This document shows positions 7,632 through 18,400 of a stretch of DNA of 42,613 nt, in pieces. The notes beneath the pieces were generated by a model. The model had not been told where the DNA came from. It worked only from the letters and a program-made list of their open reading frames with translations, and ran no database searches. The stretch is from contig JAFDYG010000331.1 of the NCBI GenBank assembly GCA_018267545.1, positions 1 to 42,613 on the forward strand. Reading direction: 5' to 3'. A program made the position numbers and the translations under genes. Source of the DNA: Bacteroidota bacterium. Lineage in GTDB: Bacteria > Bacteroidota > Bacteroidia > Chitinophagales > Chitinophagaceae. The first letter of the stretch is position 1. Every line of letters starts with the position of its first letter.

Positions 7632-10619
7632 TTATTGCATTACGAGTAACCAACCCTTTCCTTTCTGTACCGGAATTCCCTCACTTAAAGAAAACTCCCG
7701 CCCACCCTGAAAATTCTTCACCTCCGGCGCCACCACCTTCACCTTCGTAGAATCCAACCCCAATCCCTTCCAATCGACAACCAGCTTCACCGTCGTATCC
7801 GAAGGCGCCCAGCTCGCCACCGCCACCAATACCTTCCCCTCCTTCTTATATACCGTCGCCAGCACATCCGCCCTATCCGTCTTCACCGGACAAGAAGGAC
7901 TCCAATAACCAATCATCTTAGTTCCCTGCAGACCGAACTCATCCCATAGCTTCCAGATCGGCCTCGGATCCGCATTCGCCGTCCAGGGCATCCGGTTCGT
8001 CATCCCATAGATCATCCCCCTCCACGGATTCCCTCCCCCCTCCAGCATCTCCCCCATCAGACCAAACGGAATCCCGCTCACCTCCGTCAAAAAGAACCCG
8101 GGGTCCCCCTTCTCATAGTCGAAGTACTCCCCGAACCAGAGGCGGTTAAGATAAGGAAAATGCTCCATGTAAAGATTGGCACTATTATTAAACCCATCAT
8201 TCTTATTATACTGATTCGCCGAGTGCAGATCAATAATACCAGGATGCCCATCACTGGTCAGCACCCGCTTGACCCGTTTCATCGTCGTCCGGTCGAACGC
8301 CACGTCATCCAAATAGATCCCATCGATACCCACATTCTGCACCAGCCAGTTCATCCCTTCCACATAGTAATTGTGCCAGCGGCTCAATCCGCTGTTGATC
8401 AGCGCCGCATCCTTGATCTCAGGGACGAACCACGCCGGAATATAATTATCCCCCACATGCTCCTGTAGCCAGCTAAAGCCCCCGCCCTTCCCGGGAGAAT
8501 AAATTTCATCGCCCAAACTCCGCAGCGCAAATAATTCATACGCCCGGTCAGACAATTCCCTCACGGTATTGTAAATCTTAACCTTCAATCCCTTCTCATG
8601 CGCAGAATCGATATACCCCTTCATCCTCTTCCATTCTATAAACGGATAATTGATCCAGGGGTTGATCGGCGTAGCATGATGGATATTGACCACCGTGGCG
8701 CCCGTAGCCCGGATGCTATCGATACTATTATATCGGTGATAAAAACGCGTCGCCCACTGCGCGTCCGTATTCAACGTATGAAAAGGCGTAATCAGCAGCG
8801 TAAAGTTATAGTACAGCGTATCCCCCTTCTTCATCGACCGGGGACCGCTATAGTTGTTGGCCAGCATCGACCTCCCCTTGATCCCGATGTCCATTCCTCC
8901 CTTCCCCCCATTCGCCCAGGACAATGGCTCCACCAGCGGCTTCTGTAAATAAAAGTTGGTGTTCAGCGGACGCACATATCGCTCGTCTCTGAGCGAATAC
9001 TGCAAACCCGCATTCACCGCCCCAATCCAACCCCCATCCTGATTCTTATGCGCTACATCCCATTTCCAATGATACATACTGTCCGGCCGCTCTCCCCCTT
9101 TCTGCCCAAAACCCATCCAATAGCGCGCTGCCTCCTTCTGAAAAGGGATATGCATGACAATATCTTTAAAATCCAGGTCCTGCAAAGCCACCACCGCCAC
9201 CGTAAATTTCAGGAATCCATCGAACTCCAACCTCCCCGTCACATCCATCTGCAGCTCCGCCGCCGTACTACTCGCCTTCCAGCTAACAGTCCCGGCTGAC
9301 CGCTCTGTATAAACCACCCCTCCATTTTTCAGCCGGATATCCTTCCCATCCGACAGCTTCGTAAAATGAAAGTGAATATTTTCTGCTAATAAATTATTCG
9401 GCTGCGTCCCCACCTCCGTCATCTCCGGCGTAAAGAAGGTCGTAATCTGCTCCGGGAACCCCTGCCCATTCAGCTGCACCCGCCTCCCTAGCAAATAAAC
9501 CATCGTATCGCCTTCTATCCTCAGCGGCGTATACGGCGCAACCACCGTATTCTCCTGCGCCAGCGTAGAGTTCAACCACTTGAGCCGCCCCATCTTCTCC
9601 GGCGCATCCCCAACAGCCACCCTACTCCCCACTGTAATCGCCACCTGCACCCTCCTCTCAATCCCTCCAGCCTTCACGCTCGCCACCCCACTATACATCC
9701 CCGGTACCGCATCTTTTGGAACATCCACTCCACACCACAAAGCCTGCACCTTCCCCTGACGAACCCCCACTTTCTTCTCAAACACCCTCCCATCATATCC
9801 CACGCCTCCCGTATTAAAACAAACACCCGTAATTACCTTCCCCCTCTCGCTATTCAAAGGCCCAACCGTCACCCGCACATCTTCCAGATCACGCAGCGCA
9901 TACACCCCCAATTGATACGTAAAAAACTCCCCCCTGTCCGCCGAACCCTGCAGCACAGACCTCAGCCCCCTCGCCACCCACCGGTACGGCAGCTCATCTT
10001 CCATCCTTATCGAATGTTCCCGGTCCTCCGGAAACAACAAAAAAGCTTCTCCCTTATGCTTCTCCCTTAGCGCCCCCACCTCCTTTTCCGTCGCCGCCAC
10101 CTCCATCGGATACCTCGTATTGAACGTATCCACCGCCTCGAACCTCACCACCGAAGCATTCACCGCCACCCCCTTCCCATACCCCGCCACCGTATCCGCC
10201 CCCCAATACATCCCCTTCGGATAATTACTCCTCCCCTCGTTATGATACGGTAAATAGTAAACATAATACTCCCCCTTCCCCGAAACCGCCTCCCAATACA
10301 ACTCCCCCACCTCCTTATCCAACCTTCCCCTCCCAACCTTCTCCACCTTCCTCCCCGTCTGCCCATCCTGCACAATAATCCGCTTCGCATCCACACCCCC
10401 ATCCCTCCTCCGCCACGGCGCCACCACATGCGCCACCGCCCCCGGCCCATTAAACCGCACCACCATCCGCTGATTCCCCAGCGAATCCGCATTCCAACAA
10501 TTCGTACAAGAAGTATAAGGTATTTCCTGGGCGCCCACGCCCTTCAAAGATTTTTCCTGGGCCTCAGCGCCCATTACCAACAAAGAGAGAGTAATAAATA
10601 AGCAGTAAAATCTAAGCAT
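7632..10619 (-). CDS. Large exported GH123-like (DUF6067/DUF4091-type) protein
   Basis: A 995-residue protein from the ATG at 10619, which gives a signal peptide ([21 protein letters not shown]); the TTG at 10640 is rejected. The N-terminal half is beta-rich. The second half looks like a (beta/alpha)8 glycosidase: [14 protein letters not shown] near residue 770 has the strand-end Asp pair expected at an active site, followed by a conserved segment around [23 protein letters not shown] associate this with the DUF6067/DUF4091 families related to GH123 (beta-N-acetylgalactosaminidase), but the substrate cannot be read from sequence. The FAH enzyme lies 11 nt downstream. The minus strand is very G-rich here. 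Confidence 0.7.
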   Translation of the reverse strand: MLRFYCLFITLSLLVMGAEAQEKSLKGVGAQEIPYTSCTNCWNADSLGNQRMVVRFNGPGAVAHVVAPWRRRDGGVDAKRIIVQDGQTGRKVEKVGRGRLDKEVGELYWEAVSGKGEYYVYYLPYHNEGRSNYPKGMYWGADTVAGYGKGVAVNASVVRFEAVDTFNTRYPMEVAATEKEVGALREKHKGEAFLLFPEDREHSIRMEDELPYRWVARGLRSVLQGSADRGEFFTYQLGVYALRDLEDVRVTVGPLNSERGKVITGVCFNTGGVGYDGRVFEKKVGVRQGKVQALWCGVDVPKDAVPGMYSGVASVKAGGIERRVQVAITVGSRVAVGDAPEKMGRLKWLNSTLAQENTVVAPYTPLRIEGDTMVYLLGRRVQLNGQGFPEQITTFFTPEMTEVGTQPNNLLAENIHFHFTKLSDGKDIRLKNGGVVYTERSAGTVSWKASSTAAELQMDVTGRLEFDGFLKFTVAVVALQDLDFKDIVMHIPFQKEAARYWMGFGQKGGERPDSMYHWKWDVAHKNQDGGWIGAVNAGLQYSLRDERYVRPLNTNFYLQKPLVEPLSWANGGKGGMDIGIKGRSMLANNYSGPRSMKKGDTLYYNFTLLITPFHTLNTDAQWATRFYHRYNSIDSIRATGATVVNIHHATPINPWINYPFIEWKRMKGYIDSAHEKGLKVKIYNTVRELSDRAYELFALRSLGDEIYSPGKGGGFSWLQEHVGDNYIPAWFVPEIKDAALINSGLSRWHNYYVEGMNWLVQNVGIDGIYLDDVAFDRTTMKRVKRVLTSDGHPGIIDLHSANQYNKNDGFNNSANLYMEHFPYLNRLWFGEYFDYEKGDPGFFLTEVSGIPFGLMGEMLEGGGNPWRGMIYGMTNRMPWTANADPRPIWKLWDEFGLQGTKMIGYWSPSCPVKTDRADVLATVYKKEGKVLVAVASWAPSDTTVKLVVDWKGLGLDSTKVKVVAPEVKNFQGGREFSLSEGIPVQKGKGWLLVMQ

Positions 10620-10636
10620 GCCTGAAGATAAGAAAA

Positions 10637-10849
10637 TCAATCCTTATCAATCAAGCCCAATTCCTTTAGAGATTTTATAACACTAGGCTGCCGAAACAGC
10701 TCTTTTGCCTTCTCCAATTTGTCATAAGGAGCATTATTAGGATCGATATGACTGTGCACCTCCACCCATTGCCTTTCAAGCTCCCTAATTTCGCTCTTAG
10801 GCGCTTTCTTATTTTTCTTAATTCTGATATTTTTTTTCCTTACAATCAC
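10637..10849 (-). CDS. Small basic hypothetical protein (70 aa), partner of DUF6934-like gene
   Basis: A 70-codon frame starting at GTG (10849), 9 nt after the stop of the DUF6934-like gene; it has no internal ATG. A GAGGAG run overlaps the GTG, too close for a classic ribosome binding site, so coupling to the upstream gene is likely. The N-terminus is strongly basic (RKKNIRIKKNKKAPK). The rest is charged helix (EIRELERQWVEVHSHIDPNN, then YDKLEKAKELF) ending LGLIDKD. It could be an antitoxin-like or accessory protein. No family is recognised. It is read in the same direction as the large exported protein that follows 17 nt later. Confidence 0.55.
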   Translation of the reverse strand: MIVRKKNIRIKKNKKAPKSEIRELERQWVEVHSHIDPNNAPYDKLEKAKELFRQPSVIKSLKELGLIDKD

Positions 10850-10858
10850 TCCTCGAAA

Positions 10859-11308
10859 TTACTTTCTTTTTACCAGAAATCCTAAATATCCCCCACTCAT
10901 CGTCACATCAAACGGCACGAACTTCACTCCATCTTCTTCTTCCATAGCACCATACACCCAAAACGATTCGCTAAAGCTTGAATAGTAATTCTTTAAAACT
11001 CTTCCATATAATTTTGTACGCTCATTGGTACTCCCCTGAAAATAAATAAAAGCTTCAGGATGAAGCCAGGTATAGTGCTTTACTATATCAACAACTGTTG
11101 CCAAAACTTTAATAATATCGCCATTATCCGAAACCCTTCCATAATCTATTGAGCCATCCGGCAATAAATCTCCTAAACCTAGATTCATTGCACCAAAGTC
11201 CTCTATCAGTGTAAACACCACTACTTTCTCGACTCTCGTCTTACCTACACTAACGAAATCATACCGGGTGGCAGCAACTTGATTATATTCATAAGGATTA
11301 CGAGACAT
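10859..11308 (-). CDS. DUF6934-like protein
   Basis: The ATG at 11308 gives 149 residues (MSRNPYEYNQVAATRYDF...). ATGs further upstream (11326 and beyond) would add a hydrophobic segment and run towards the M14 gene's terminator. The core has a beta-strand start (YDFVSVGKTRVEKVVVFTLI), then MNLGLGDLLPDGSIDYGRVSDNGDIIKVLATV, then an IYFQGST-ERTKLYGR segment and a terminal strand (GGYLGFLVKRK). This matches my memory of small Bacteroidota proteins classed as DUF6934, whose function is unknown. A 70-codon gene follows after 9 nt, the layout of a two-gene module such as toxin-antitoxin. That role is inferred from arrangement only. Confidence 0.68.
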   Translation of the reverse strand: MSRNPYEYNQVAATRYDFVSVGKTRVEKVVVFTLIEDFGAMNLGLGDLLPDGSIDYGRVSDNGDIIKVLATVVDIVKHYTWLHPEAFIYFQGSTNERTKLYGRVLKNYYSSFSESFWVYGAMEEEDGVKFVPFDVTMSGGYLGFLVKRK

Positions 11309-11360
11309 CACTAAATTAATGAGCATAAAAATAGCCAAATAAATTAGCAACACAGGTCGC

Positions 11361-11387
11361 AAAAAAGGCCATGCAAAACGCATGACC
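11361..11387 (-). terminator. Rho-independent terminator after M14 peptidase gene
   Basis: On the minus strand GGTCATGC and GCATGGCC (11387-11380 with 11374-11367) form an 8-bp stem with one G-U pair and a 5-nt loop, followed by TTTTTT (11366-11361). It lies 26 nt beyond the stop of the M14 peptidase gene and closes the SusC-SusD-M14 transcript. Confidence 0.78.
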
Positions 11388-11412
11388 CTTTCCCAAAAAA
11401 GAAAAGAAAAAT

Positions 11413-14121
11413 CTATTCCCCCCCTCCACCAAATCCTCCCCCCAGCAAATTCCCAAAAAACACCGCATTCAAAAACAATCGATTCGTCCCCAACCAATAA
11501 CTCCGATACGTCGGATCATCCGCAAACAACACCACCGTCCCAGCACCCTCCGCCGACGTCACGATCGCCGCCGAATTATTCACCCGCGCAATATTCTCCT
11601 TCGACGCATATCCATTGATAAACGAATTCCCCGTATACCTCGCCACCGTCGCATACTTATTCCTCGACGGCACCAAAATCGTCGGCCCATTCTTATTGAT
11701 AAAAAGCCTCCTATCATTCACCCCAAACCCAATCGGACTCGTAATATCCAAATCCGAAACAAAGATCGCCCCATTGATCCGCTTCGCTCCCTCCACATCC
11801 TGCTGCCTCGCAAAATCAAACCGCTCGACCCCGCCATCACCCCGGCGCACCCGCGCCGTATCCGCCCCCACACGCGGCGCCTCCACTCCAGCCCGGCCAC
11901 CCGCCGAAGCCTCCACACGCCCCCCAGCCCCAGCCGGCCCACTCACACCACCCCCTCCCGCAGAAACCTCCCCCCTACCCGCAAACGGCAACCCCTCCAA
12001 CAACCCCGCATGAGCAATCTCCTGCCTCACTGCCCAGGCCGTAGCCCCCTGAAACGTAATCAACGTCCCCCCATCATTCACCCACTCCTTGATCTTCCCC
12101 ACCACCGCCTTATCCCAATCCGCATAATTTCCCCCCACGAGCACCAGCGTATTATATTTACGAAGCGAAGCCCTTCCCCATGCCCCCACATCGATCTTCA
12201 CCAGCGGCAGCCCCAAGTGCTGATTCAACAAGAACCAAACCTGCCCCGCCTCTTCCGAATTCACTCCCTGACCAAAAGCAATCGCCACCTCCGGTTTCCT
12301 CACCGACCGTATATTGCTGCTCCCCAAATCGATCCCCGCCGCATTAAAACCCGTCCCCACACCCGCAATCTCAATCCCAAAGCGACCCGATACCCCCTGC
12401 AGCACCTTATACAGCGAGTCCGCACCAATCGACTGACCCGCCACCGGAATCACCAAACTCCCATAGCTATACGCCCGCGTCCCGCCCCCGCTCAAATTAG
12501 CGGTAAATGGCTTAAACGAAGTCTTCACCAATACCCCCTGCCGAAGCAATTCATACAACAACCCCGACGCATTATACTCCGACCACGAAGCCAGGTAAGC
12601 ATACGAAGACACTCCGCCAACCACACGGCCAGAAGCCGCCCGCACCGCCGTCACCAGCTCCCCCTTCCCAAATCCAGGCGTAACCACCTTCGCATACTGC
12701 AACCCATACGCATGTATCACCGACCAACCCGTATTATCGTAAAAAATGCTATCCTTCAAAAGGTTCTCCTCAAATAAAGAATGGATAATCCGAAAGTTCG
12801 CCTGCTCCGACGGAACCACAAAAGCTTTACCCTTCTCGAACCGCTTCCCATCTACCGTCACCGACTCCGGCAGCTCATACACCTTCACCCGATGCCGAAG
12901 CAACAGATCCAGAAACCGCGCCGTCAACGTTTCATCACGAGAATCCCCAAAAACAAAAGCCTTCGCCGCATTGGCATGCGCCTGCTCCAACGCCGATTTG
13001 AAGAAATCTTTCTGCAGCTTGAATAGCCCCGCCTTCTCGGCAACGGCGCCACGCACCGTAGCCAGCCCCGTCACCAGGTGATTCCTGATCGTAAACGAAA
13101 ACGTAAGAATCCCATTCGTCGTCTCGCGGGCAATCCCCCCCGAGCTGGCCTCCTCGAAAGTCGCCCCTACCCCGCCATAAAATTTCGGATAGGTACTCCC
13201 ATAGATCGGAGAAAGATTATCATAGTTTTCCTTTGTAAAATAAAGCGACCCGATATCGTCCAACGCCTTCGCCTGGTACTTCGCCAACACCGCATTGAAG
13301 TCGTACATCTCCTGCGGAATGATCGGGCTCTGATGACTCTTCGGCGTCGGCTCGAAGTAATAGGTCGCATTCGCGCCCTGCTCGTGAAAGTCGATCTGAA
13401 CATTGGGATACCACTGATGAAACCACTCCAATCGATTCTTACTCTCCACCTGCGTCACACTCAGCCAATCCCGGTTCAGATTGTTCAGATAGTGATTGCT
13501 CCTTCCACCCGGCCAGATCTCCAGGTGCTCCTTGTCATTCCCATCCGCTACCGGAGGCCAGCTCTTATAAGAGTTGTACCAATTCGCCGCCCGGTCCCTT
13601 CCATCCGGGTTCAACGACGGATCGATAAATACAACCGCCTCATTCAACCATTTACGGGTTTCTTCACTCTGACTCGCCACCAGATAATAGGCCGTCAGCA
13701 TGCTTACCTCCCCGCTCGACGTCTCGTTCCCATGCACGCTATACCCCAATAGCACCACTACCGGCGCCCCCGAAGAAACCAACGGCTTCGATGGATCCAC
13801 AAGCGTCGCATGTTCCTGCCGGATAGCCTCCAGGTGACTGTAATTCTCCGTAGAAGTAATCGTCGCAATCAGCTGCGGCCGCTCCTCATACGTCTTCCCG
13901 ATGATCTGCACATGGATCTTCGGCGAAACCCTCGCCAGCTCCTTGAAATAAGCGATGATCTCGTCATGCCGCGTATAATGCGACCCAACCGGGTATCCCA
14001 AAAACTGTTCAGGCGTCGGAATAGCAGGGTCGAAAGTCCCCTTTCCGGCAAAGTAATAATCGGTTTGAGCGCTCGCCGTCCCAAACGCCAATAAAACAAA
14101 AAACAAAAATCTGTATTGCAT
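11413..14121 (-). CDS. M14-family zinc carboxypeptidase, exported, with C-terminal GATase-like domain
   Basis: A 902-residue metallopeptidase from the ATG at 14121 (MQYRFLFFVLLAFGTASAQ signal peptide); a longer frame from 14184 would run into SusD. The M14 zinc site is H130 and E133 (YSVHGNETSSGE) with H246 (QIDFHEQGA). A Glu in GATFEEASSGG is a candidate for the catalytic base. The second half contains a class-I glutamine-amidotransferase-like fold (TLVLVGGNYADWD..., WVNDGGTLITFQGATAW), usual in large Bacteroidota M14 proteins. A Gly/Ala/Arg-rich insertion of about 55 residues (around 11824-11988) is atypical. It follows SusD by 13 nt, so its products are probably the importer's cargo. Confidence 0.88.
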   Translation of the reverse strand: MQYRFLFFVLLAFGTASAQTDYYFAGKGTFDPAIPTPEQFLGYPVGSHYTRHDEIIAYFKELARVSPKIHVQIIGKTYEERPQLIATITSTENYSHLEAIRQEHATLVDPSKPLVSSGAPVVVLLGYSVHGNETSSGEVSMLTAYYLVASQSEETRKWLNEAVVFIDPSLNPDGRDRAANWYNSYKSWPPVADGNDKEHLEIWPGGRSNHYLNNLNRDWLSVTQVESKNRLEWFHQWYPNVQIDFHEQGANATYYFEPTPKSHQSPIIPQEMYDFNAVLAKYQAKALDDIGSLYFTKENYDNLSPIYGSTYPKFYGGVGATFEEASSGGIARETTNGILTFSFTIRNHLVTGLATVRGAVAEKAGLFKLQKDFFKSALEQAHANAAKAFVFGDSRDETLTARFLDLLLRHRVKVYELPESVTVDGKRFEKGKAFVVPSEQANFRIIHSLFEENLLKDSIFYDNTGWSVIHAYGLQYAKVVTPGFGKGELVTAVRAASGRVVGGVSSYAYLASWSEYNASGLLYELLRQGVLVKTSFKPFTANLSGGGTRAYSYGSLVIPVAGQSIGADSLYKVLQGVSGRFGIEIAGVGTGFNAAGIDLGSSNIRSVRKPEVAIAFGQGVNSEEAGQVWFLLNQHLGLPLVKIDVGAWGRASLRKYNTLVLVGGNYADWDKAVVGKIKEWVNDGGTLITFQGATAWAVRQEIAHAGLLEGLPFAGRGEVSAGGGGVSGPAGAGGRVEASAGGRAGVEAPRVGADTARVRRGDGGVERFDFARQQDVEGAKRINGAIFVSDLDITSPIGFGVNDRRLFINKNGPTILVPSRNKYATVARYTGNSFINGYASKENIARVNNSAAIVTSAEGAGTVVLFADDPTYRSYWLGTNRLFLNAVFFGNLLGGGFGGGGE

Positions 14122-14134
14122 GTAGTAGGTATTA

Positions 14135-15466
14135 TTAATATCCAGGATTATTTTTTCCTTCCAGATCAGGGTCGGACAGCACATCCGACAATGGCAACGG
14201 AAACAGCCACGCGTTGCTATTCGTCAGCCCCAGCACCACCCCCGCCCGCTTCGTCCGCACCAGGTCGAACCATCGATGCGCCTCGAAAGCAAACTCCACG
14301 CTGTTCTCATCTTCTATCGCCTGCAGCACATCCGAAGCGCTCACCGCCGCCGAAGGTCCCACATCCGCCCGCGCACGTACCGCATTCAGATCACCAAGCG
14401 CCAGGGCCAGCTTACCCTGCTGTGCCCGGGCCTCCGCCCGTATCAAATACAATTCCGCAATCCGGATCACATACGACGGGTCCGTACTCGTAGCGCTCGT
14501 ATTATACAACACGCCATACACCGAAGAACCCGAACCCGCAATCAACGCCTTCCGGCTCCCACCCACCGCAGGGTCGTTCAGCCGTGAAACAATCGACGCC
14601 GAAGGCTTCAACGTATACTGCCCGCCCGCCGAGCTCGGATACCATAGATTCCAGTAGCTGTTCCGGTCATTGGCCGAAAATGTCAATTCAAAGACCGACT
14701 CCGCACTCAAAAACGGCGAAGTAAAAAACGAAGAATAAGGCCGGACCAGGCTGTACTTCGCATTCGCAATAACAGCAGAAGCATAAATTTCCGCCGAGTC
14801 CCAATTCCCCCGGTACAAATCCAGCCGCGCATGCAGCGCCCTTGCAGCGCTCTTCTGCGCCCTGTTCCGCGTCGATGCGTCCTCCGGCAACAGCCCCTCC
14901 GCAATATTCAAATCCGCCTGCACCTGCTTATACGTATCCTCCAGCGAGCTCCGCTTTACCCCCTTCAACCCGCTCAAATCCTTCGTCGGAGCCAGCTGTA
15001 GCTGCACGCCGCCCCAGCCCCGGCCCAGGTCGAAATATCCCAAAGCCCTGATAAAATAAGCTTCCCCCAGTATTGTACTCTTCTCCGCAGCAGTCAGCTG
15101 CGGGTCATTCACCCCCGGCACATAAGCGATTACCGAGTTAGCCGCATTGATGGCCTTATAGATTCCCTGATAGGCCGCCACCGTCGTCACATTATCCGCC
15201 GGTATCGCATTTTGGTCCAGCTGTAAATACTGACTCAGCGTTCCGTTAAAGATCACATTGTCCGCCGGCATCACACCCAGCGTCGGGTAATTCCCTGCAT
15301 AATAGTTCTGCACCCCGTCATAAGCGCCCAGGATCGCCGCCCGCGCCGTCCCCACATCCGTGATCGACTGTCCCGCCGGCAGCGCATTATTCGGCGTCTC
15401 GGTTAAAAACTTCTTGCACGATGAAAGCAACACTCCTAACAACAAAAACTGATATATCGGTTTCAT
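14135..15466 (-). CDS. SusD/RagB-family nutrient-binding outer-membrane lipoprotein
   Basis: A 443-residue surface lipoprotein that acts as the lid of a TonB-dependent SusC pore. A lipobox (LLGVLLSSCKKF) gives lipidation at about C17. The TPR-like SusD fold is evident from AARALHARLDLYRGNWDSAEIYA, the RIAELYLIRAEARAQQGKLA region and the C-terminal DENSVEFAFEAHRWFDLVRT motif, which is very characteristic. The gene starts 11 nt after SusC stops, and the M14 peptidase follows 13 nt later. The pair looks like a RagAB-type importer; the neighbouring peptidase favours peptides over glycans as cargo. Confidence 0.95.
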   Translation of the reverse strand: MKPIYQFLLLGVLLSSCKKFLTETPNNALPAGQSITDVGTARAAILGAYDGVQNYYAGNYPTLGVMPADNVIFNGTLSQYLQLDQNAIPADNVTTVAAYQGIYKAINAANSVIAYVPGVNDPQLTAAEKSTILGEAYFIRALGYFDLGRGWGGVQLQLAPTKDLSGLKGVKRSSLEDTYKQVQADLNIAEGLLPEDASTRNRAQKSAARALHARLDLYRGNWDSAEIYASAVIANAKYSLVRPYSSFFTSPFLSAESVFELTFSANDRNSYWNLWYPSSAGGQYTLKPSASIVSRLNDPAVGGSRKALIAGSGSSVYGVLYNTSATSTDPSYVIRIAELYLIRAEARAQQGKLALALGDLNAVRARADVGPSAAVSASDVLQAIEDENSVEFAFEAHRWFDLVRTKRAGVVLGLTNSNAWLFPLPLSDVLSDPDLEGKNNPGY

Positions 15467-15477
15467 AATTTCAAAAT

Positions 15478-18400
15478 TTAAAAGCTAACATTCAACCCGG
15501 CTTGTATCGTACGCGGCTGCGGCACAGTCGCCCAGTCATATCCCGCCGTATTCTGGTTATTCCCCTGCGAGCTGACCTCGGGATCCAATCCCCGGTAGCT
15601 GGTGATCGTCCATAGATTGGTCGCCTGCACATACGCCCTCACCCCGGAAAGCCGCCACCGCCGTACCAGCGAAGAAGGAATCGTATACCCAAGCGTAATC
15701 GTCTTCAGCCGGAGAAAGGAACCATCGTCCAGGTACCGGCTGCTCAAACTCGCTACATTCCCGCCGTAGTTGTTGGCCGCCCCATCATTCTGCGTAGGAT
15801 TACTGCTGAAAGTCGTTATACGAGGCACGTCAGTCTTATCTCCCGGCTTCTGCCAGCGCTCCAGCTGACGAGGTACAAACCCAATGTTAGCCTGCGTCCC
15901 ACCATGCACCATGAAGAATTCATTCATGTTCATGATCTTGTTCCCCTGCTGGAAATAAAAGAAGAACCCAAAGTCGAAAGCACGGTACGAAAGCGTATTC
16001 GTCAGCCCACCCGTATACTTCGGCAAGGCATTCCCCACGATCTGCCGATCCGCCGCCGTGATCGTTCCGCTCTTGTCCACATCCTCATAAACCGCATTCC
16101 CGGTTTGGTCGTCGACGTATAGCTGGCGGTACAACCAGAACGAATTCACCGCGTATCCCTTCCTGAGTATCGAGATATTCCTCCCCGACGCACCCTGCGC
16201 AATATCCGAAGCCAGCTTCACGATCTTGTTCCGGTTGAAGGAGATATTGAAGTCCGACGTCCAGCGAAAATCCGCGCCGTCAAAGTTCACCGAGTGCAGC
16301 GCAACCTCCACTCCTTTGTTGCTCACCGCCCCATAGTTCTGCAAATAGGTGGTAAAGCCGGAGCGCGAAGGCACCGGTACATTCAGCAACAGGTCATAGG
16401 TATGCTTGTCATAGTAATCGACCGTTACGCTCAGCCTGCGCTTCAGGATCGTAAACTCCGTCCCCACATCCACCTGACGCGTCGTCTCCCAGGTCAGGTC
16501 CGCATTGGCCAGCTGACTCGGCGAAGTCCCCGGACTGTTCAGATAGTTCGCCCCTCCGGCGGAAAGCCCAAGCGCCGCATACGACCCAATCCCATTTTGA
16601 TTGCCGGACAAACCCGCACTCACCCGAAATTTCAGCTCATCGAAGAACCCCCACCGCTGAATAAACTCCTCCTGCCCCGCTCTCCACGTCAATCCCCCCG
16701 ACGGAAAATATCCCCACCGGTTGTTCGCACCGAACTTCGAAGAGCCATCCGCCCTCAAGCTCGCATCCAGGGTGTATTTATTGTCGTAGGTATAGCTGGC
16801 CTTTCCAAAGAAAGACACCAGCTTGGATACCGCAGAAGAGGACGAACCCGTCGTCGTCGCAGCGGCAGAAATAGCCTTGATGCTATTGGCGGGAAATCCC
16901 TGCCCCGTCGCAGTAGTAAGCTTGTTCACCACGGAATTTAGTGTATTGCCCACCAGCGCATTGATCGAGTGCTTACCCGAAGATTTGACATAAGTCAATA
17001 CCTGCTCGTTCGTATACACGATATTCTTCGTCACATACGAAGCCGCCGACCCATTCGTCGCAATCCCCGCACTGATCAGCGTGTTATTATAGTTGTTCTC
17101 ATACTCGTCATTGTTGTCCACGCTCCAGCTGCTCCGAAGTTTCAAACCCGGCAGGAACGTATATTCCCCAAAGACATTCCCGATGGTCCGCCAGCCTACC
17201 GCGTTATTATCTAAATTCTTGATAAGCGCAATATGATTGTCGAAGCTGCCATACCTGGCGTAAGTACCGTTAGGATTGAAAATCGGCAGATACGACCGGA
17301 CAAACAACGCCGAATTGATCACCCCCTGCGGGTTATTGTCATTGCTCGAAAGATTCCGGTACGACCGCGAAATATTGATGCTCGTCCCCACCTTCAGCTG
17401 CGAGCTGATGTAATTGTCATAGTTGAACCGGACCGTATATCGCTCATAGTTCGAAGGCCGCACTACCGACTCCTGCTTGAAGTAACCCACTCCCGTATAA
17501 TACGTGCTCTTGTCCGTCCCCCCTTGCACCGCCAGCTCATAGTTGGACGTAGCCCCCGTCCGGAACAAATCCTTGAACCGGTCATAAGTCGGCAGCGTGT
17601 CCGGATTGGCAAACGGCAGCGTCACCAACGAAGGGTCCTGCCCACGATCGATCGCCGAATTCCGGACCGATTCATTAGCCAGCAACCCCGTCTGCGGCCC
17701 ATTGGTGACCTTGAATTGACGAATCGCATTCGACCAACCGTGATACGCATTCAGCGTCACCCTTGGATGCGCATTCAACCGGCCCCGCTTGGTCGTAATC
17801 AGGATCACCCCATTGGCCCCCAGCGAGCCGTAAATAGCCGTCGCATTCGCATCCTTCAGGATCGTAATATTCTCGATATCCGAAGGATTGATATCCGCCA
17901 GCGGGTTCGAAGGCTGCTGCTGGCCGATAGAAGTCTGTATCGGATCAGCGCTGCTCACAAATACCCCATCGACCACATATAAAGGATCCACCGAAGCATT
18001 GATAGAGTTGTTGCCCCGCACACGAAACGTTATACCTCCGCCCGGCACGCCCGAATTCGCCAGCACCTGTACCCCCGTAGCCTTGCCTTGCAGCAATTGA
18101 TTGAAACCCGCAGCCGGCGTGCTCTTGATCGCATCCCCGCTCACACTCGTGATCGAACCCGCGACAAATTTCCGGTTCTGCGTGCTATACCCCGTAACGA
18201 TCACATCCTCCAGCTGACGGTTCTCCTTCTTCAATAATACGGAAGCCGCTTCGCGAGCCCCCACATACTGCGTCTCATAACCGGCGTAGCTGATCACAAG
18301 TATCTTTTCACCCGGTCGCAGCACTATCTTAAAAGACCCGTCCGAAGCCGTCGTCGTCCCACGCAAGCCCCCCTTTACAGCGACGCTCACTCCGCCAAGA

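Noticed and set aside
11309-11497. N-terminal extension of the DUF6934-like protein with a membrane segment
   Set aside because: It would require reading through the terminator of the upstream operon and into the M14 coding region. The ATG at 11308 gives the expected family length.
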